A DNA stretch of 64,000 nucleotides from Elephas maximus indicus (Eukaryota; Chordata; Mammalia; Proboscidea; Elephantidae): assembly GCF_024166365.1 (NCBI RefSeq), contig NC_064834.1:72556001-72620000 (forward strand), read 5' to 3'. The notes under the pieces are model-generated. The model ran no database searches and was not told the origin of the DNA. It worked only from the letters and a program-made list of their open reading frames with translations. The position numbers and the translations under genes are program-made. The first letter of the stretch is position 1. Each line of letters opens with the position of its first letter. Positions 1 to 12,020 of this stretch are shown here, in pieces.

Positions 1-112
1 TGTCTAGGGACGTGTCTTCAGTTTTCTGGAGAATTACTTCGCTGGCATCCTTGGCTGCCCAGAGCAGCTGTGAACCCAGAAATGCATGAGAGGAACCACC
101 TGGTGTACGCAG

Positions 113-466
113 AGCCCCAAGTAACCAAGCCAAAGCTGGCGGGGGAAGGTTCCTTGTGGAGCAGTGGGGTCAGGAGATTATTGGGCATCATTTGGCCAAC
201 ATTTGGAGTAGCATATTGGAAAATAAGGAGCAACCTTCTTGGCTGACCATGGCTGAGGAGGTAGGGAGGCTGGGAGGAGGAGGCAGAAAGAGCCCCAAGT
301 AACCAAGCCAAAGCTGGGGGGAAGGCTCCTCATGGAGCAGTGAGGTAAGGAGGTCATGGGGCATCATTTGGCCAACATTTGGAGCAGCATATTGGAAAAT
401 AAGGAGCAACCTTCTTGGCTGACCGTAGCTGAGGAGGTAGGGAGGCTGGGATGAGGAGGCAGAAAG
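113..466. repeat. Two-copy tandem duplication, unit about 178 bp
   Basis: Copy 1 (113-290) and copy 2 (291-466) both begin AGCCCCAAGTAACCAAGCC and end AGGCAGAAAG, and align almost base for base with a few substitutions and small indels. It lies in an intron and encodes nothing recognisable. The high identity suggests a fairly recent duplication. Confidence 0.93.
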
Positions 467-693
467 AGCAACAAGAACAGACAGAGAGGAATGGCCAAGA
501 GCAGAACCATGGCAGGCAGGATGGGAGGGAGCGATTACAGGTGATGACTGGAGCAGAGGTGGGGACGAGACACATGGAGGTAGCCATCTGGGGGCATTCA
601 GCCCTCCTGCCGCAGCGGCACTGGGGGCCTTCACATTAAGACTTCCCTTTGTTCCTCGATGTCTGAGTCCTCAAGAACAAGTTGGATGATGAC

Positions 694-844
694 TCATTGC
701 TGTCAAGTTGATTCCAACTCACAGCGACCCTATAGGACAGTGTACAACTGCCCCATAGAGTTTCCAAGGAGTACTTGTTGGATTCGAAATGCCGTCCTTT
801 TGGTTAGCAGCCTGAGCTCTAAACCACTGCGCCATCAGGGCTCC
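694..844 (-). repeat. AfroSINE copy
   Basis: Read on the - strand it starts GGAGCCCTGATGGCGCAGTGG and includes the tRNA-like head with a B box, then the GGGGCAGTTGTACACTGTCC segment and the AGTTGGAATCAACTTGAC tail. The middle part is deleted relative to the longer copies in this window. Confidence 0.9.
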
Positions 845-859
845 CTGATGATAACGGTA

Positions 860-1063
860 AACCAAAAAACCCAACTCCCTTGCCACTGAGTGGATTCTGA
901 CTGATGGTGACCCCATGTGTTACAGGGTGCTCCATAGGGTTTTGTTGGCTGTAATCTCGGAGCAATTCGCCAGGCCTTTCTTCTGCAGAGCCACTGGGTG
1001 GGTTTGAACTGCCAGCCCTTTGATTAGCAGCTGATTGCAAACCACTGGCACCACCTAGGGACC
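860..1063 (-). repeat. AfroSINE copy, diverged, long form
   Basis: On the + strand it runs from an AACCAAAAAACCC tail to a CCACCTAGGGACC head. The middle segment (GGCTGTAATCTCGGAGCA) absent from the neighbour at 694-844 is present. It sits 16 bp from that copy, so two insertions lie almost back to back in the same orientation. Confidence 0.85.
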
Positions 1064-1079
1064 TTGGTGATGGTACCTA

Positions 1080-1140
1080 AAATTTACTGAGGGCTTACTG
1101 TGGGTCAGGCACCTCCTTGTGTTATTACTTTGTCTTCTTA
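1080..1140 (+). repeat. MIR-like fragment
   Basis: The phrase TTACTGAGGGCTTACTGTGGGTCAGGCAC (1083 onward) resembles the 5' core of the mammal-wide MIR SINE. The piece is short and diverged. Confidence 0.5.
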
Positions 1141-1199
1141 TCCTGCTCTTCTCCCTTGCCGTAGCCGCACTGGCCTCTTTGCTGCTCCTGGGACACAAC

Positions 1200-1572
1200 A
1201 GGCGTGCTCCTGCCCCAGGACCTTTGCACTTGCTGGTTCTAGGATGATGTTTCTCCCTGGATAGCCTCCGGGCTCACACCATCATCCCCCCTTCTGGTCT
1301 TTGCTCAAACATCTCCTTGAGGCCTTGCCCAACTACCTTATTTTAAAATCTCTACTCTCCTGCCCCAGCTTTTTTCCCTCCGTAGCACTTCTCACCATCT
1401 GACAGTCTGTACGTTGTACTTATTTACTTCTTGACTGTCTTCCCCCTCAAGAATGTAACTTCCAAGAGGGCAAGGACTCTGTGAGTTTTGTTCATTGCTG
1501 AGTCCCCAGCACCTAGGACAGTGCTTGGCCCTGGTTATGGACCTGGTAAAGATTTGTTGAATGACTGAATGA
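1200..1572 (+). repeat. LINE2 3' end
   Basis: The order of phrases (CCTTTGCACTTGCTGGTTC, then TCTTTGCTCAAACATCTCC, GCACTTCTCACCATCTGAC, GAATGTAACTTCCAAGAGG, CAGCACCTAGGACAGTGC, TTTGTTGAATGACTGAATG) matches the well-known 3' end of mammalian L2. It is old and non-coding. Confidence 0.85.
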
Positions 1573-1576
1573 TCTG

Positions 1577-1690
1577 AGCTAGTCTTTACACAGCCTTATC
1601 GCTCCCATTTTGCAGATGACGGAACTGAGGGTAAACCTGTCCAGGGTCTAGAGCTAATAGTGAGAGGGACCAGGCTTGGTACCAAAGTTG
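1577..1690 (+). repeat. MIR-like fragment
   Basis: CCCATTTTGCAGATGACGGAACTGAGG followed by a worn stretch resembles the MIR core. Together with 1080-1140 it may be one MIR interrupted by the L2 fragment, but this is not certain. Confidence 0.5.
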
Positions 1691-1828
1691 AGTGTCCATT
1701 GGTGAGTGGGTTGGCCTGGGGGTCTAGTTTGTCACCTTCTGCCCTAGAGGGTGGCAGTCTGGCAGAAGATAAGAAATGCTGCAAAGTACCCGGGGTCCTT
1801 AGTGACTGCGTTGTCTGCTTTTCCTCAG

Positions 1829-3140
1829 GATGTGGCTCTGAGACAGTCCCCATCTCCGATGGCCCTCGCAGCGACCCAGTGGAAGGCCACCCTTTCCGTC
1901 CCCCATCACACTCCTTCTCCGCTGTCTTTGATGAAGACAAGCCAATCGCCAGCAGCGGCACGTACAACTTAGACTTTGACAACATCGAGCTGGTGGACAG
2001 TTTCCAGACCCTAGAGCCTCGCTGCTCAGACTCTAAGGATCAGGAATGCAGAGTGAGTGCGCGGAGGAAGTCCACAGACTCTGTCCCTGTCTCCAAGTCG
2101 ACGTTGTCCCGCTCACTCAGCCTGCAAGCTGGTGACTTTGATGGTGCTTCCTGCTCAGGCAGTCCCGAGGCGGTGGCCCTGGCCCCAGATGCACACAGCA
2201 CGGGCTCGAGCAGTGCTTCCAGTACCCTTAAACGAACTAAAAAAACCAGGCCGCCTTCCTTAAAAAAGAAACAGACCTCTAAGAAACCCACAGAACCCCC
2301 CCCAGTGAAAGAGACACAACAGGAGCCAGCTGAAGAGAGTCCTGCCCTCCGGGAGGAGAATTCAGCATCCGAGACAAACACAGAGCCAGCTGAGGCAGAA
2401 GGTTCTGGAACGGCCTTATTGGAGGAGACACCCCTAGAACCTACTGCTTTGCCCGAAGCTGCCTGCCCCTTGGACTCAGAACGTGCAGAGGGGGCCATCC
2501 CCCAAGTGTCTGGAGGCGGGAGAGTACAGAACTCACCCCCCGTTGGAAGGAAAACGTTGCCTCCTGCCACGGTCCCGGAGGCTGTGGAGGTGACCCCATC
2601 AGACAGTGGGGGACAAGAGGACTCCCCAGCCAGAGGGCTCTCAGTGAGGCTGGAGTTTGACTATTCTGAGGACAAGGGTAGTTGGGACAACGAGCAGGAA
2701 ACCCCTCCTCCTACCAAAAAGACAGGCAAAAAGCCAGTTGCCAAAATGCCCCTAAGGAGGCCAAAGATGAAAAAAACACCTGAAAAACTGGACAATACTC
2801 CCGCCTCACCTACCAGGTCCCCTGCTGAGCCCAATGACATCCCCATTGCTAAAGGCACCTACACCTTTGATATTGACAAGTGGGATGACCCCAATTTTAA
2901 CCCTTTTTCTTCCACCTCAAAAATGCAGGAGTCTCCCAAACTGCCCCAACAATCATACAACTTTGACCCAGACACCTGTGACGAGTCCATTGACCCCTTT
3001 AAGACATCCTCCAAGACCCCTAGCTCACCTTCTAAATCCCCAGCCTCCTTTGAGATCCCAGCCAGTGCCATGGATGCCAATGGAGTGGACGGGGATGGGC
3101 TCAACAAGCCCGCCAAGAAGAAGAAGACGCCCCTCAAGAC
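1829..3140 (+). CDS. TACC2: TACC2 exon: large Ser/Pro/Lys-rich exon (1312 bp)
   Basis: Encodes about 437 residues in the frame that starts at 1831. Acceptor TTTTCCTCAG|GA and donor AAGAC|GTAAGT. Visible parts: an acidic segment with GTYNLDFDNIEL (1957 on), a Ser-rich stretch around TLSRSLSLQAGDFDGASCSG, a basic cluster KRTKKTRPPSLKKKQ at 2230-2274 that could serve nuclear import, a long Pro/Glu-rich disordered stretch, then KKTGKKPVAKMPLRRPKMKK (2716-2775). The end holds the TACC-type motifs GTYTFDIDKWDD (2854 on) and QSYNFDPDTCDE (2950 on) and a second Lys cluster, KPAKKKKTPLK. This matches the region called SPAZ/SDP in TACC2, a likely phosphorylated and protein-binding region (family knowledge). 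The exon starts with the last two bases of a codon and ends with the first two. Confidence 0.96.
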
Positions 3141-4904
3141 GTAAGTTCAGGGGTGGAGTTGGTAAGGATCGGAGGCGGGTATGTGTTGGCTGTGATTCTT
3201 GGTCATGTGCCTGGATAAGCTTCGGCTGCCCTCACCTGTCCCCATTTGCTGTCATGCCCTGTATGTGGCCATTTCACTAGGCAGCCAGAGTAGCTGTCTT
3301 CCTCTCTCTGTGACAGTGGTGACATTTTCCATCAACATGCCCCTTTGTAGTCTAGAGTCCTTGATCTTTGGCCTTAGTGAGTCAGTGGTTCAAAGCTTTA
3401 CTTTTGGCCAAAGACCTGACATTCAACTCCGGAGAAGTCTGGGAGATTCCGTAGAAAGAGAACAGTCCATTTAAGACCCGGTCAGCCTCCCTGTTGGTGA
3501 CTTACTCCTTTCCCTCTGTGACACATGAATTGCTTTTGGGGGTGGCCCAGAACCCTGAGATAGTCCCTTTAAAATATTGTTAAATTTAATGTTATTTGCC
3601 TCTCCCTATTAAGGAGATGTTAGCCCAGGAGTCAAAGACACTAGGTTCCAGGGGACCCATGAGTGAGGGGCCTGGCCCAGACCCCTTCCTGCACCCCAAC
3701 CAACCCATAAGAAACACCACTCTTTGGCTCCTCCCCCTTCCTAGTCATCTTTTGGAGACCAGAGTCCAAACCCCTGCAGGTTTAGAAGGGATCAACAGAA
3801 CCTGAAGGAGGAAGCAATGCCACAGTCCCCAGGAAGAATCGTAGTCATAAATGCCCTGTTGCCCACAATCACTTGCTGGCCAGGTAGCTGCCCTTAAACG
3901 ATACATGTGTCCATGCTTCCAGAGCCCATTCCAAGACCCCGCTTGAGCTTAGAGGGCTGCAGGTCCATTCTTAGGACTCCGGACCAAGCTTAGGGACCCC
4001 CTCCTTGCTCTCAAGCAAAAGATCCTCAGTAAGTTCACGAGGCCATGGAGACCAGTTTCCTGATAGTGAGCTGACAGGGCAGACCCCGGCTGCCCGAAGC
4101 ATTTAACATTTAAGATGGATGGGCTCTTCCTTAGAAGGATGGCAGACTTTCGCCGCTGGCTGGTGCTGACAGGGAGGCAGTCCTGGCAAAAAATGTGGTT
4201 CCTCCTGTCCACAGACACCGTGGTTGTATCCTGTCCCCAACCACGTTTGCATTGGACCATTGAGCTAACAAAGGTCAGGGAGGCGAATCCACCTTGTGGT
4301 CCCACCTCAAGTGCAGGCAAGATTGTGGTTGGGAAGATCCTACACTGGGTGACAAAGCTCCTTGGGCACTGGTGCTTTGTGGGGTAATTGGAGCAGAGAG
4401 AGGAAGGCATTCTCAGACAGCTCCTTTCCCCAACCTGGGCTGTTGGCCACACTGCCCTACAGAATCCACAGTGGACAGCTGTTGTATCCTGACCCGTTAG
4501 TAACCAGTTGTCTGCAGATTTACCTTTTTTGTCAGTTCCTTCTGTCTGTCTCTCTTTTTCTTTGTCTTCTTGTCTTAGGATGGTTGAAGATGTGATGTCT
4601 GTGTGTTCTCTGTTGTAAGTAAATATTTAATGGAATCTGCCTCTTATGCCAAATGTGCTTTTTCCTGCCTTTTGTTTTCACTCACCAGCTTTTTATTTAC
4701 TCTTCATGGCTGCTCCTTCCATGTTTCCATGGCAGGGCTGGGAGTTAAGGGGCATGAGCTTCATGGTAGCAGAGATGACTTTTCCATTCCATGGTGATTA
4801 GCATAAGTGAAACTGCTTGGCTGTGAAAACATGATTATCCAACATCTGTCTGCTTGTCAGGAATGCAACATTTTTTCCTTGCATCTTGGATGTCTTTATC
4901 TGAA

Positions 4905-5086
4905 ACCCATATATATATATGTATATGTATACCCAGTGCTGTCGAGTCGATTCTGACTCATAGCGACCCTATAGGACAGAGTAGAACTGCCCCACAGAGT
5001 TTCCAAAGAGCACCTGGCAGATTCGAACTGCCGACCCTTTGGTTAGCAGCTGTAGCACTTAACCACTACCCCACCAGGGTTTCCCA

Positions 5087-5127
<41 letters not shown>
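4905..5127. repeat. (TA)n microsatellite split by an AfroSINE
   Basis: TA/TG dinucleotides occur at 4908-4931 and again at 5085-5116, running into a T tract. The SINE (4931-5084) lies between, so it probably landed within the microsatellite. The repeat tract is likely variable between individuals. Confidence 0.85.
4931..5084 (-). repeat. AfroSINE copy
   Basis: Plus-strand phrases TGTCGAGTCGATTCTGACTC, CCTATAGGACAGAGTAGAAC, GATTCGAACTGCCGACCC and CCACCAGGGTTTCC give tail, body, B box and head in - orientation. Internally deleted short form. Confidence 0.92.
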
Positions 5128-5133
<6 letters not shown>

Positions 5134-6846
5134 TAAACTGCTCATTCCATTCTTTTATTGTAAATTAGACTAGCAGGCGATTGCTTTCAATAGCACCATG
5201 GCTTCACATTAAAAGAACCATCCAGTCCAACCACAGCAACCACTGTGGCTTGTTGTTGCTAACATGTGAAGCAGGAATGGTTGGGCCGTTCCAAAGGGCG
5301 ACCTTGGAATGCAGTCCTTTCCGCATGGAGCATGCTGCTGGAAGTGGAGCCCACCGCTGTTAGAGCCATCACCAGTCTGTTCTAAGCCTGCATCCTTGTC
5401 CCCAGAGCCAGGCTGTGTGTCAGCATGCCTCATTGCCACCTGTATGTTGCTCGAGGGCGTCGGTGGAGACAGAGCTCTTTGCCTTCCCTGGCCAAGAGGG
5501 GTCTGACCTTCTCTGCCCCCCCATCCTTACCCGGGAAGCTGGCCAGGTCCCAGGCATCCAGCAAGCCCCGGGTAGAGTTGAGTCTCTCTGGCTTGCTTCT
5601 GCCTAAGGAATTTTTTTTTTTTTTTTTTAGCATTTTGGAGACATTTAGCAACTATAAATGTACAGTTATATATTTATATGCATGAATAAATATATGCTTC
5701 AAGCTGTCATTTCACTGCTTTTATGGCCAATACCATAAATGCTGTAAACCACCATTTCTAGTATTTTTTTTCATGATTAAATGCCATTGTTGGAGCAGCT
5801 TATTGGAAAGACCACAAGGAAAGATTTGAGGGTCAAATTGCTCTGCCGTCCAGTTAATGTGTAAAGCAGGGAGGAGGGAGTAAGGTCTAAGGTAAGGGAC
5901 TCCCCACCCACAAAGCCCTTGCTTGCTGGGGGTAGGACCGCACTGCAGAGGGACAGAGTCGGGGGCAGAGGCCAGTCTACACAGTGGAAGAGGCTTCCAT
6001 TCTGACTGTGGAAATGACTCCCTGACTTGCCAGTGGATGTAACTGTGTATGCTGAAAGTTGTCCCTTCCTCCTGGGATCTGACACCCCTTCCTCCGTGAC
6101 CCCTTTAGGCGGCTGATGCCACATCTCCTGTGTCTGCCTCCTCCCCCAATTATTTATAAGAAAGAGAAAGAAAGGGAGAGAGGAGTCCTGAAACTTGTCT
6201 GTTGACCCTGGTTAGGAAAAGACATTAAAAAATGACCTTGTCGCTGGCCTTGCCTTTGGTCAGAGTCCCACCTAGAAGCTTAGAGGTACAGGGATCTATG
6301 AAGCTCAAAGTTCCTACAAGTAAGACGGATTCTGTGAATTCCCCTAAGGACTTAGAACTTTCCATTTCCACAATGGCTCCCTCAGTGCAGTTCGTTAACT
6401 GCTGTGTCTGTTTCCCATCTGTAAATTGGATACTGCAAATTGGTGTCATGAACCTCCCCCAACTCTCACCACCCTTAACTTGAATTGGTTCAGACATTCC
6501 TTGGACGAATCCAGATAAATTAATCCACTCACCAAAATTTGCTTTTTAAAGTAAGAACATCTGGTTAAATTTAGCTTCATTTTCTGGGTCAGTACTCCAA
6601 AATGGCATCTCTTTAAAGGTTTCCAGCTTGATTCATCTTTCCCTTGGGGGCCAAAATAATATCTGTTAGCAAGTCAGACTTCCTCGTGGGCGCGGATGTC
6701 TTTCTGTTGGTGCTGAGATGGCGGTGACCAGGGGGTGGCCTGAGCCAGATGGGCCAGCGGCGGCCGTGGCTGCAGTCACCGCTGTATTGCTGTGGAGTTT
6801 TCTGTACCTCTGTTTGTTGTGTTTACATTTTCAATTTTGTTTCCAG

Positions 6847-6907
6847 TGACACATTTAGGGTGAAAAAGTCGCCAAAACGATCTCCTCTCTCTGATCCGCC
6901 CTCTCAG
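6847..6907 (+). CDS. TACC2: TACC2 exon, 61 bp
   Basis: Acceptor TTTCCAG|TG and donor CTCAG|GTACCA. The first base completes the Thr codon begun at 3139-3140; the rest encodes DTFRVKKSPKRSPLSDPPSQ. This is a short basic Ser/Pro stretch with SPKRSP, a plausible proline-directed kinase site (inference). It ends on a codon boundary. Confidence 0.94.
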
Positions 6908-8111
6908 GTACCATGTTCCTTTGATCTTTATGATTTTATTGTGTGTTGGGGGAGAAATCTGAGGTTAACACTGTGCCTTGATCCCCACCAGCAAGCCAAG
7001 CTTTCCCTTCTGCTAAACACAGGCACATTTCAGACACCCTCTTCTTGGCTCCCCCAAGGGGTTTCCCTCTGCTTTTTCAGGACATTGTTCTGGTCCCTTC
7101 AGTTTGGGGAAGAACAGAGCGTGTCCCAAGAGTAGGAAGAAGGTCAGAAAAAATGCTAGTTAGATGTTACAGGAACTGTTCTCATCCATTCTGGCCAATT
7201 AATCTGCTGTGAATTTATATGACTATCAAGTTGAGAAAGTGTATTGACACAAATAAATGCATAGGGAGAAAATGAAAGAAAAAAAATGCATGCCCAGAGC
7301 TAGGGCTGAATGTGTGCAACCAAAATCCAAGTGGCAAGGTGGGACAACCCATCCCGTAAAGAAGTAGGAGCTGGGGCTCTTTTTTAATATATGGCCCCTG
7401 TCTCCTTCTTGCTAGTTTCCCTACCAAATGTATGCCATTTATTCTGCCCTGTTTACAGACCAAGGAAGGTCATCCACAAGCATGTATGCCGGCCATTCAG
7501 GGCTATTTGTGGGTCATAAAACAAGCAAACCCCCTTCCCCCACTCCAACGCAGTCCAGCCACAAAGCCCACCCAGCATAGCCTGGCCAGAGCAGGGGCTG
7601 CGGAAAGAGGAGCCACGTGCTAGGAGTAGGGGGCTTGAGTCCCAATCACTTCTGGGCTCCCACTCTTCCTCAGCTCCACACCCTCCTGGGGAAATGGAGG
7701 TAAGACCACCTTTCTTCACCTCCAAGGGCGGGTGGAAGACATCAGGTGATACTGAAGGTATTGACATGCAGGCCCTGAAGCACAGTGTAAGCAGAACGTA
7801 GCAGTGGTAGCAGTAAAAGGACCGCTTCCATATCTTTCTCAAAGTGAATGAGCAGGAATATCTCAAATATTCAAGATGCAAAATCCTGATTTTCTCTTAT
7901 ACCCATGATCACCTCAAAACAAACCATCAGAAATGGGAACCCATAGAGGTAAGACTGTTTCCTTGAGGGACCCTTGGGAGCAGAGGCCGAGAAGAAGATG
8001 AACAAATGTTGACTGGGACTTCTCCAGGCTAATGGTCCCTGAACTCTGGGGTGGGTGGGTTTCTGATGGGGAGACGAATGAAAGGAGAGACTGCTTCCCT
8101 TTTCCTTGCAG
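6908..8111 (+). other. TACC2: TACC2 intron (1.2 kb)
   Basis: Unique-looking sequence; I recognise no repeat or gene in it. Confidence 0.5.
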
Positions 8112-8313
8112 GAACCCACTCCAGCAGTGACCCCAGAAAGCCCACCGGTGATCTCAGCGGTGGTCCATGCAACCGATGAAGAAAAGCTGGCAGTCACCAG
8201 CCAGAAGTGGGCATGCATGACTGTGGACCTGGAAGCCGACAAGCAGGACTACCCACAGCCCTCGGACCTGTCCACTTTCGTCAACGAGTCCAAGTTCAGT
8301 TCACCCACAGAGG
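8112..8313 (+). CDS. TACC2: TACC2 exon, 202 bp
   Basis: Acceptor CCTTGCAG|GA and donor CAGAGG|GTAAGC. Encodes 67 residues starting EPTPAVTPESPPVISAVVHA, then QKWACMTVDLEADKQDYPQ and ending TFVNESKFSSPTE, leaving one base of the next Glu codon. The sequence is well conserved in TACC2 but is outside the coiled coil. An open frame continues into the intron to 8459 but the donor is strong and the intron sequence does not look coding. Confidence 0.95.
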
Positions 8314-9120
8314 GTAAGCAACTCGGTGGCCAGCTGGGACCCCAGCCTGCCCTGGAGAACACTGTCCCTAGGAAGCAAAAGGCCAGGAGAGAAACTCCTA
8401 AACCAGGTAACTGTGCTAGTTTCCAGATAGACTGGAAACTAGCTAAGGTTGCCTTTTAGAACAACCTGAGACTTGAACCCAAGACCCTGCTAACAGCCCA
8501 GCACAGCACCCGCTAATGGCAGGTCTTGGTGACTCACTTGAGCTTTGCTTGTTCTTGTCTGTATGGCTTATGTCCCTTTGTAGTTTTGAAAAACACAACT
8601 CCAAGGGAACATCATTCAAGTCAGACTTTCTCACCCCTAGGTCAAGCTACCAGGGGGTCTCTTGGTGGTCCCATTGTCCATAGGCCTAAGAGAACAATCA
8701 GACAATGTGATTAGACATCCTGTCCAGCCCCAAACCAGAGGCTCACCCTAGACTTGGAAATGAGGGCCTGATTCCTTAGTCATGGGCTCCCGGCACCTTG
8801 GTTATTTCATTAATCTCTTCCTTCCTCTTATACTTATTCAGTTTCAGCTTTCTGTCTGGTTTGGAAATTTTACATATTTTAAGTCAGCTCAGCATGAGTA
8901 GGTGAGTTAAGATTTTAAAGAAATTATTCCACTAGATTTTTTGAATTTGTATATTGCCTTCCATACTTCCTTTCTTGTTTGGGAAGCTATTAGGAGAGCA
9001 GCTAGAGCCTTTCTTATGACAGGTTAATGCTTTTTCCCTCATTTGATGGTGCTCTGTGTTCCCATCCATGAAACACCTTCCTCCACTGACCTCCTCTGTG
9101 AAGCTTGTGGGTCCTATATT

Positions 9121-10143
9121 GAGCCAGTGCGGTGCAGCGAAATACTTAATATGGTCCTTCTAGCCATAGTGTTTATAATTCCCACCAAATGACTGGGTGG
9201 GGTATGCAAATGAGGTGCTTTGTAGTCCACCAAGGGGATTGGATATCTTCCTAATAATGTAAATAAGGTACATGGCACCGTTGTGGGGGGTGGGCCCACG
9301 CAAAGAAGGTGTATAGAACCCTAATGAGGGGATTGGTCAGTTTTCCATCCTGCTAAGCTTAAAAGAGCCAATCCCAGAGGTACCACCAAGAAGAAGAGAC
9401 AGGAGCAGAGTGCATCGTTTGGACTCAGGATCCCTGTGGTGAGACCCTCCTAGACCCAGCAGCCAGAGAGAGAGAGAGCTGTAACACTGGAGATGGCAAG
9501 ACGGTAAGAAGTGGCAGCAGAGGTGGAGAACCTGGAGAATGGCAGGAGACGGTGCAGTGGGCTTCCTGCCCATGGAGTGAGAAAGCTGAGCACCTTTGGG
9601 CAGGAGGCTTGCTGCAGAGTAGGGTGCCTCAGGGCACTTGATGGAGCTGACCCACAGAGCAGAGTGAGAGAGCTGAGTGCCTTCAGGTAGGAGGCTTCCT
9701 GGCAGAGTGGATTGCCTCTGGGCACTTATTAGTGGAGCTAAAGAGCTTTGTAACTCTTGCCCCAGCAGGGCAGAGGCCGGGCCAAGGAGCTGAGGGCCAG
9801 AGAGAGGCCTACCTGCCAGCACAGCTGAAAAGAGGCCATCCTGACAAAAAAACTGAATCCTGAGTCCTTCCTGATCCAGAACTGTAACCTATTACTTCCC
9901 TAATAAACTGGGTAACTGTGAATATGGTCGGTGAGTTCTGTGTGGCCCTTGCAACAATGTATCAAACCCAGCAGAGAAGTAGAGAGTGAGTGGGAGAGAC
10001 AGGATGTCAGAATTCCTATGAAGATTGGAGTGTGGGGGCATGTCTGATGTCTGCCTCATAGCAGTCAGCCTTGGGCTGTTGACATTGATAATGGCCTTCG
10101 CTTTAGAAGTTAGAGGAGGTCAGCCACCCCCACCAGGCCAATT
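9121..10143 (+). mobile_element. LTR-like unit, copy 1 (ERV-type LTR, primer site and leader)
   Basis: It aligns through about 1 kb with 12021-13044. Both share phrases such as CCTTCTAGCCATAGT, CACCAAATGA, a TATA-like CTTAAAAGAG (9358 here), GACCCTCCTAGA, and AACCCAGCAGAGAA. A polyadenylation signal AATAAA lies at 9901-9906. A GTCAGAATT primer-site-like stretch follows near 10005, then a further 140 bp also shared by both copies. No open frame. Family not identified; the primer-site resemblance to a tRNA-Leu site would fit an ERVL-type element, which is an inference. Confidence 0.6.
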
Positions 10144-12020
10144 TTACGGTTGGTGTTAGGATCGTGGCAATGACTCCAGACTCAGGGAAGCATGGAACTT
10201 TGTAAGAGGAAGAATGAAGGGGCGTGGAAAGTGAAACTTTTGGTTCTTGGATGGTTACTTTGGTTGTTTCCTGTAGTGGCTGAAAGGAAAGTAAGAGATG
10301 TTCTGCTGTAGCTGAGGGGAGAAAAGCCACACCTGGCCTTTTGCCCCAGGCCAGTTAAACAAGTTGATCGATAGAGGGGCCAGGGTCTTCTGGTTCCACT
10401 TGCCAGAGGCCTTAGGCCGTGTGAACGTGAATGGCAAGATAGTCAATGTGTGGAGAAGAGAAGATGGGACTGGAATGTTTTAAAAAGGTCATGTGTTTAT
10501 CTGAGTGTACTGTGGATATCGAATGTTTCTCCTACCTAGTCTTGTAAAACAGACCTCCATGATGATGGACGTGAAGATTGGGTATCATAAAGTGTATAGC
10601 TCAGCCTTCAGCCAATACTTGATTGAATATGCTAACAGGGGAACTAGGATGTGCCAGAAGGAAACACAGGCTGTTGGTTTGAATCCAGTAGCCCTGTGTG
10701 TAGAATATTGTGGGTTTAGGTAGAAAACCTTTGCTCTACCCAAAACCTCCTGAGTCAGGAAATTTGCATTTGAAAAGACATACAGACCTACCCAGCACTA
10801 CTGGGAGGGGAAGGAATTTGCATTTGAAGAAAGGACCTGTAGAAAAAAAAAATTACTGTTTTGCTTTTTGAATTTTGAGCAAGTGGATTGCCTTTGGATG
10901 CATCCAGGCAGGAAAGTCAGTGCCCATCAGAAGATGCCCCTTCCAGGACTGGAAGTTAAAGGCAGCTGGCAAGCAGACAGCCTGGTATACTTGCTTGTGG
11001 TGACCACCTGCGTCCACTCCATGTGTGGAAGTGGGAGAGATGCAGCAATGAAGAAACGGGCTGAGTTTGGAAATTTTCCATTGGTACCCACTGGCTAGCC
11101 CACAGAGGCTAGGGATGAAAGAGAGAAATGGCTGGCTGGTCTGAAGTGCAGGAAAGTGTATGAACTCCCGAGCCTACAGTTGGTACCCATTGACCTAGCA
11201 TGGATGGCTAGGGTTGAGCTGACCAAAACCTGATTGAATGAAGAAAAAGATGTTTGACACTGTGAACTGGTGTAGATTGCTGCAATTTGATGGCTTGCTC
11301 TGGAGTGGACCTTGCTTATGGATACAGATGCTAAAAGCTCTGACTGAAACAGAAGATTCTTCAAATCAAGGAACACACTTGTCTCCTCAGAGTACTGGTG
11401 TGATAGGGACGGGTAACTCAAACATTGACTGTCTAAAATGGAAGGAGATAAAGGCATGAAGTGGCTGGCTTACAAGCTTTCGTGAGTGTGCTTACACTCA
11501 AAATGCGGGGGACAAGGGAGGACCCCCACTGAATAGTTTCTTCTTTTCCTGATGGGTGTGGGGAAGAGATGGTGGGGGAAGAAGCTGATGGGATTATGAT
11601 TTAGTTGTGAGTGTTGATTGTTAACAGGGTTAATTGTGATTGTAAACTGTGACTGTAGAGCCTGTAACTGTGAGAGAGTGGGCTAAGGGGGAGGCACTGC
11701 TGGACTCAAGTACAGTGGCCAAACGTAAAGTGCTGTAAAGGTTTTGCTATGTGATACCTCGTGAGGCTCAGAGCAAGGAAATAATCTTCTCTCAGATAAA
11801 CTTCATCAGAGGCCAGAGAGGGTGAAGCCCAGACAACTTTTGGAGAACCTGACCAGATCAGATGGATACCTGCAGTAGACCTGAATCGCTGGTACCTGAG
11901 TAACCTCACCCTGAGGACTCTGCCCTACTGAAGGACTAGTTGTCAATGACTGTTTTGGACTCATAAAATGATTGGGAAGGGGAAGTTAATCCTTCAAGTA
12001 TGAATGGTCCAATGGCTAGA
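10144..12020. mobile_element. Sequence between the two LTR-like units, possible ERV internal remnant
   Basis: About 1.9 kb with no long reading frame and no recognised retroviral protein. Its position between two related LTR-like units suggests an internal region of a non-autonomous or heavily decayed element, but direct evidence is only positional. Confidence 0.35.

Larger units (their letters stand above)
1..1828 (+). other. TACC2: TACC2 intron upstream of the first visible exon
   Basis: No coding exon was recognised. The stretch holds a 176-178 bp tandem duplication (113-466), two AfroSINE copies in - orientation, an L2 3' end and MIR-like pieces, and ends in a good polypyrimidine tract and acceptor, TTTTCCTCAG, at 1819-1828. 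The open frame from 1660 that leads into the exon is ordinary intron in frame by chance. Confidence 0.7.
3141..6846 (+). other. TACC2: TACC2 intron (3.7 kb)
   Basis: Holds one AfroSINE set in an AT microsatellite (4905-5127), a T run at 5610-5629, a purine tract at 6160-6187, and otherwise unique sequence in which I recognise nothing. No splice-flanked open frame of note. Confidence 0.6.

Noticed and set aside
1660..1828. Open frame upstream of and in frame with the large exon
   Set aside because: It contains MIR-like repeat text and precedes a clear acceptor. It does not resemble TACC2 protein.
8314..8459. Extension of the 202 bp exon into the intron
   Set aside because: The strong GTAAGC donor and the exact phase match with 24143 support splicing; the extension looks non-coding.
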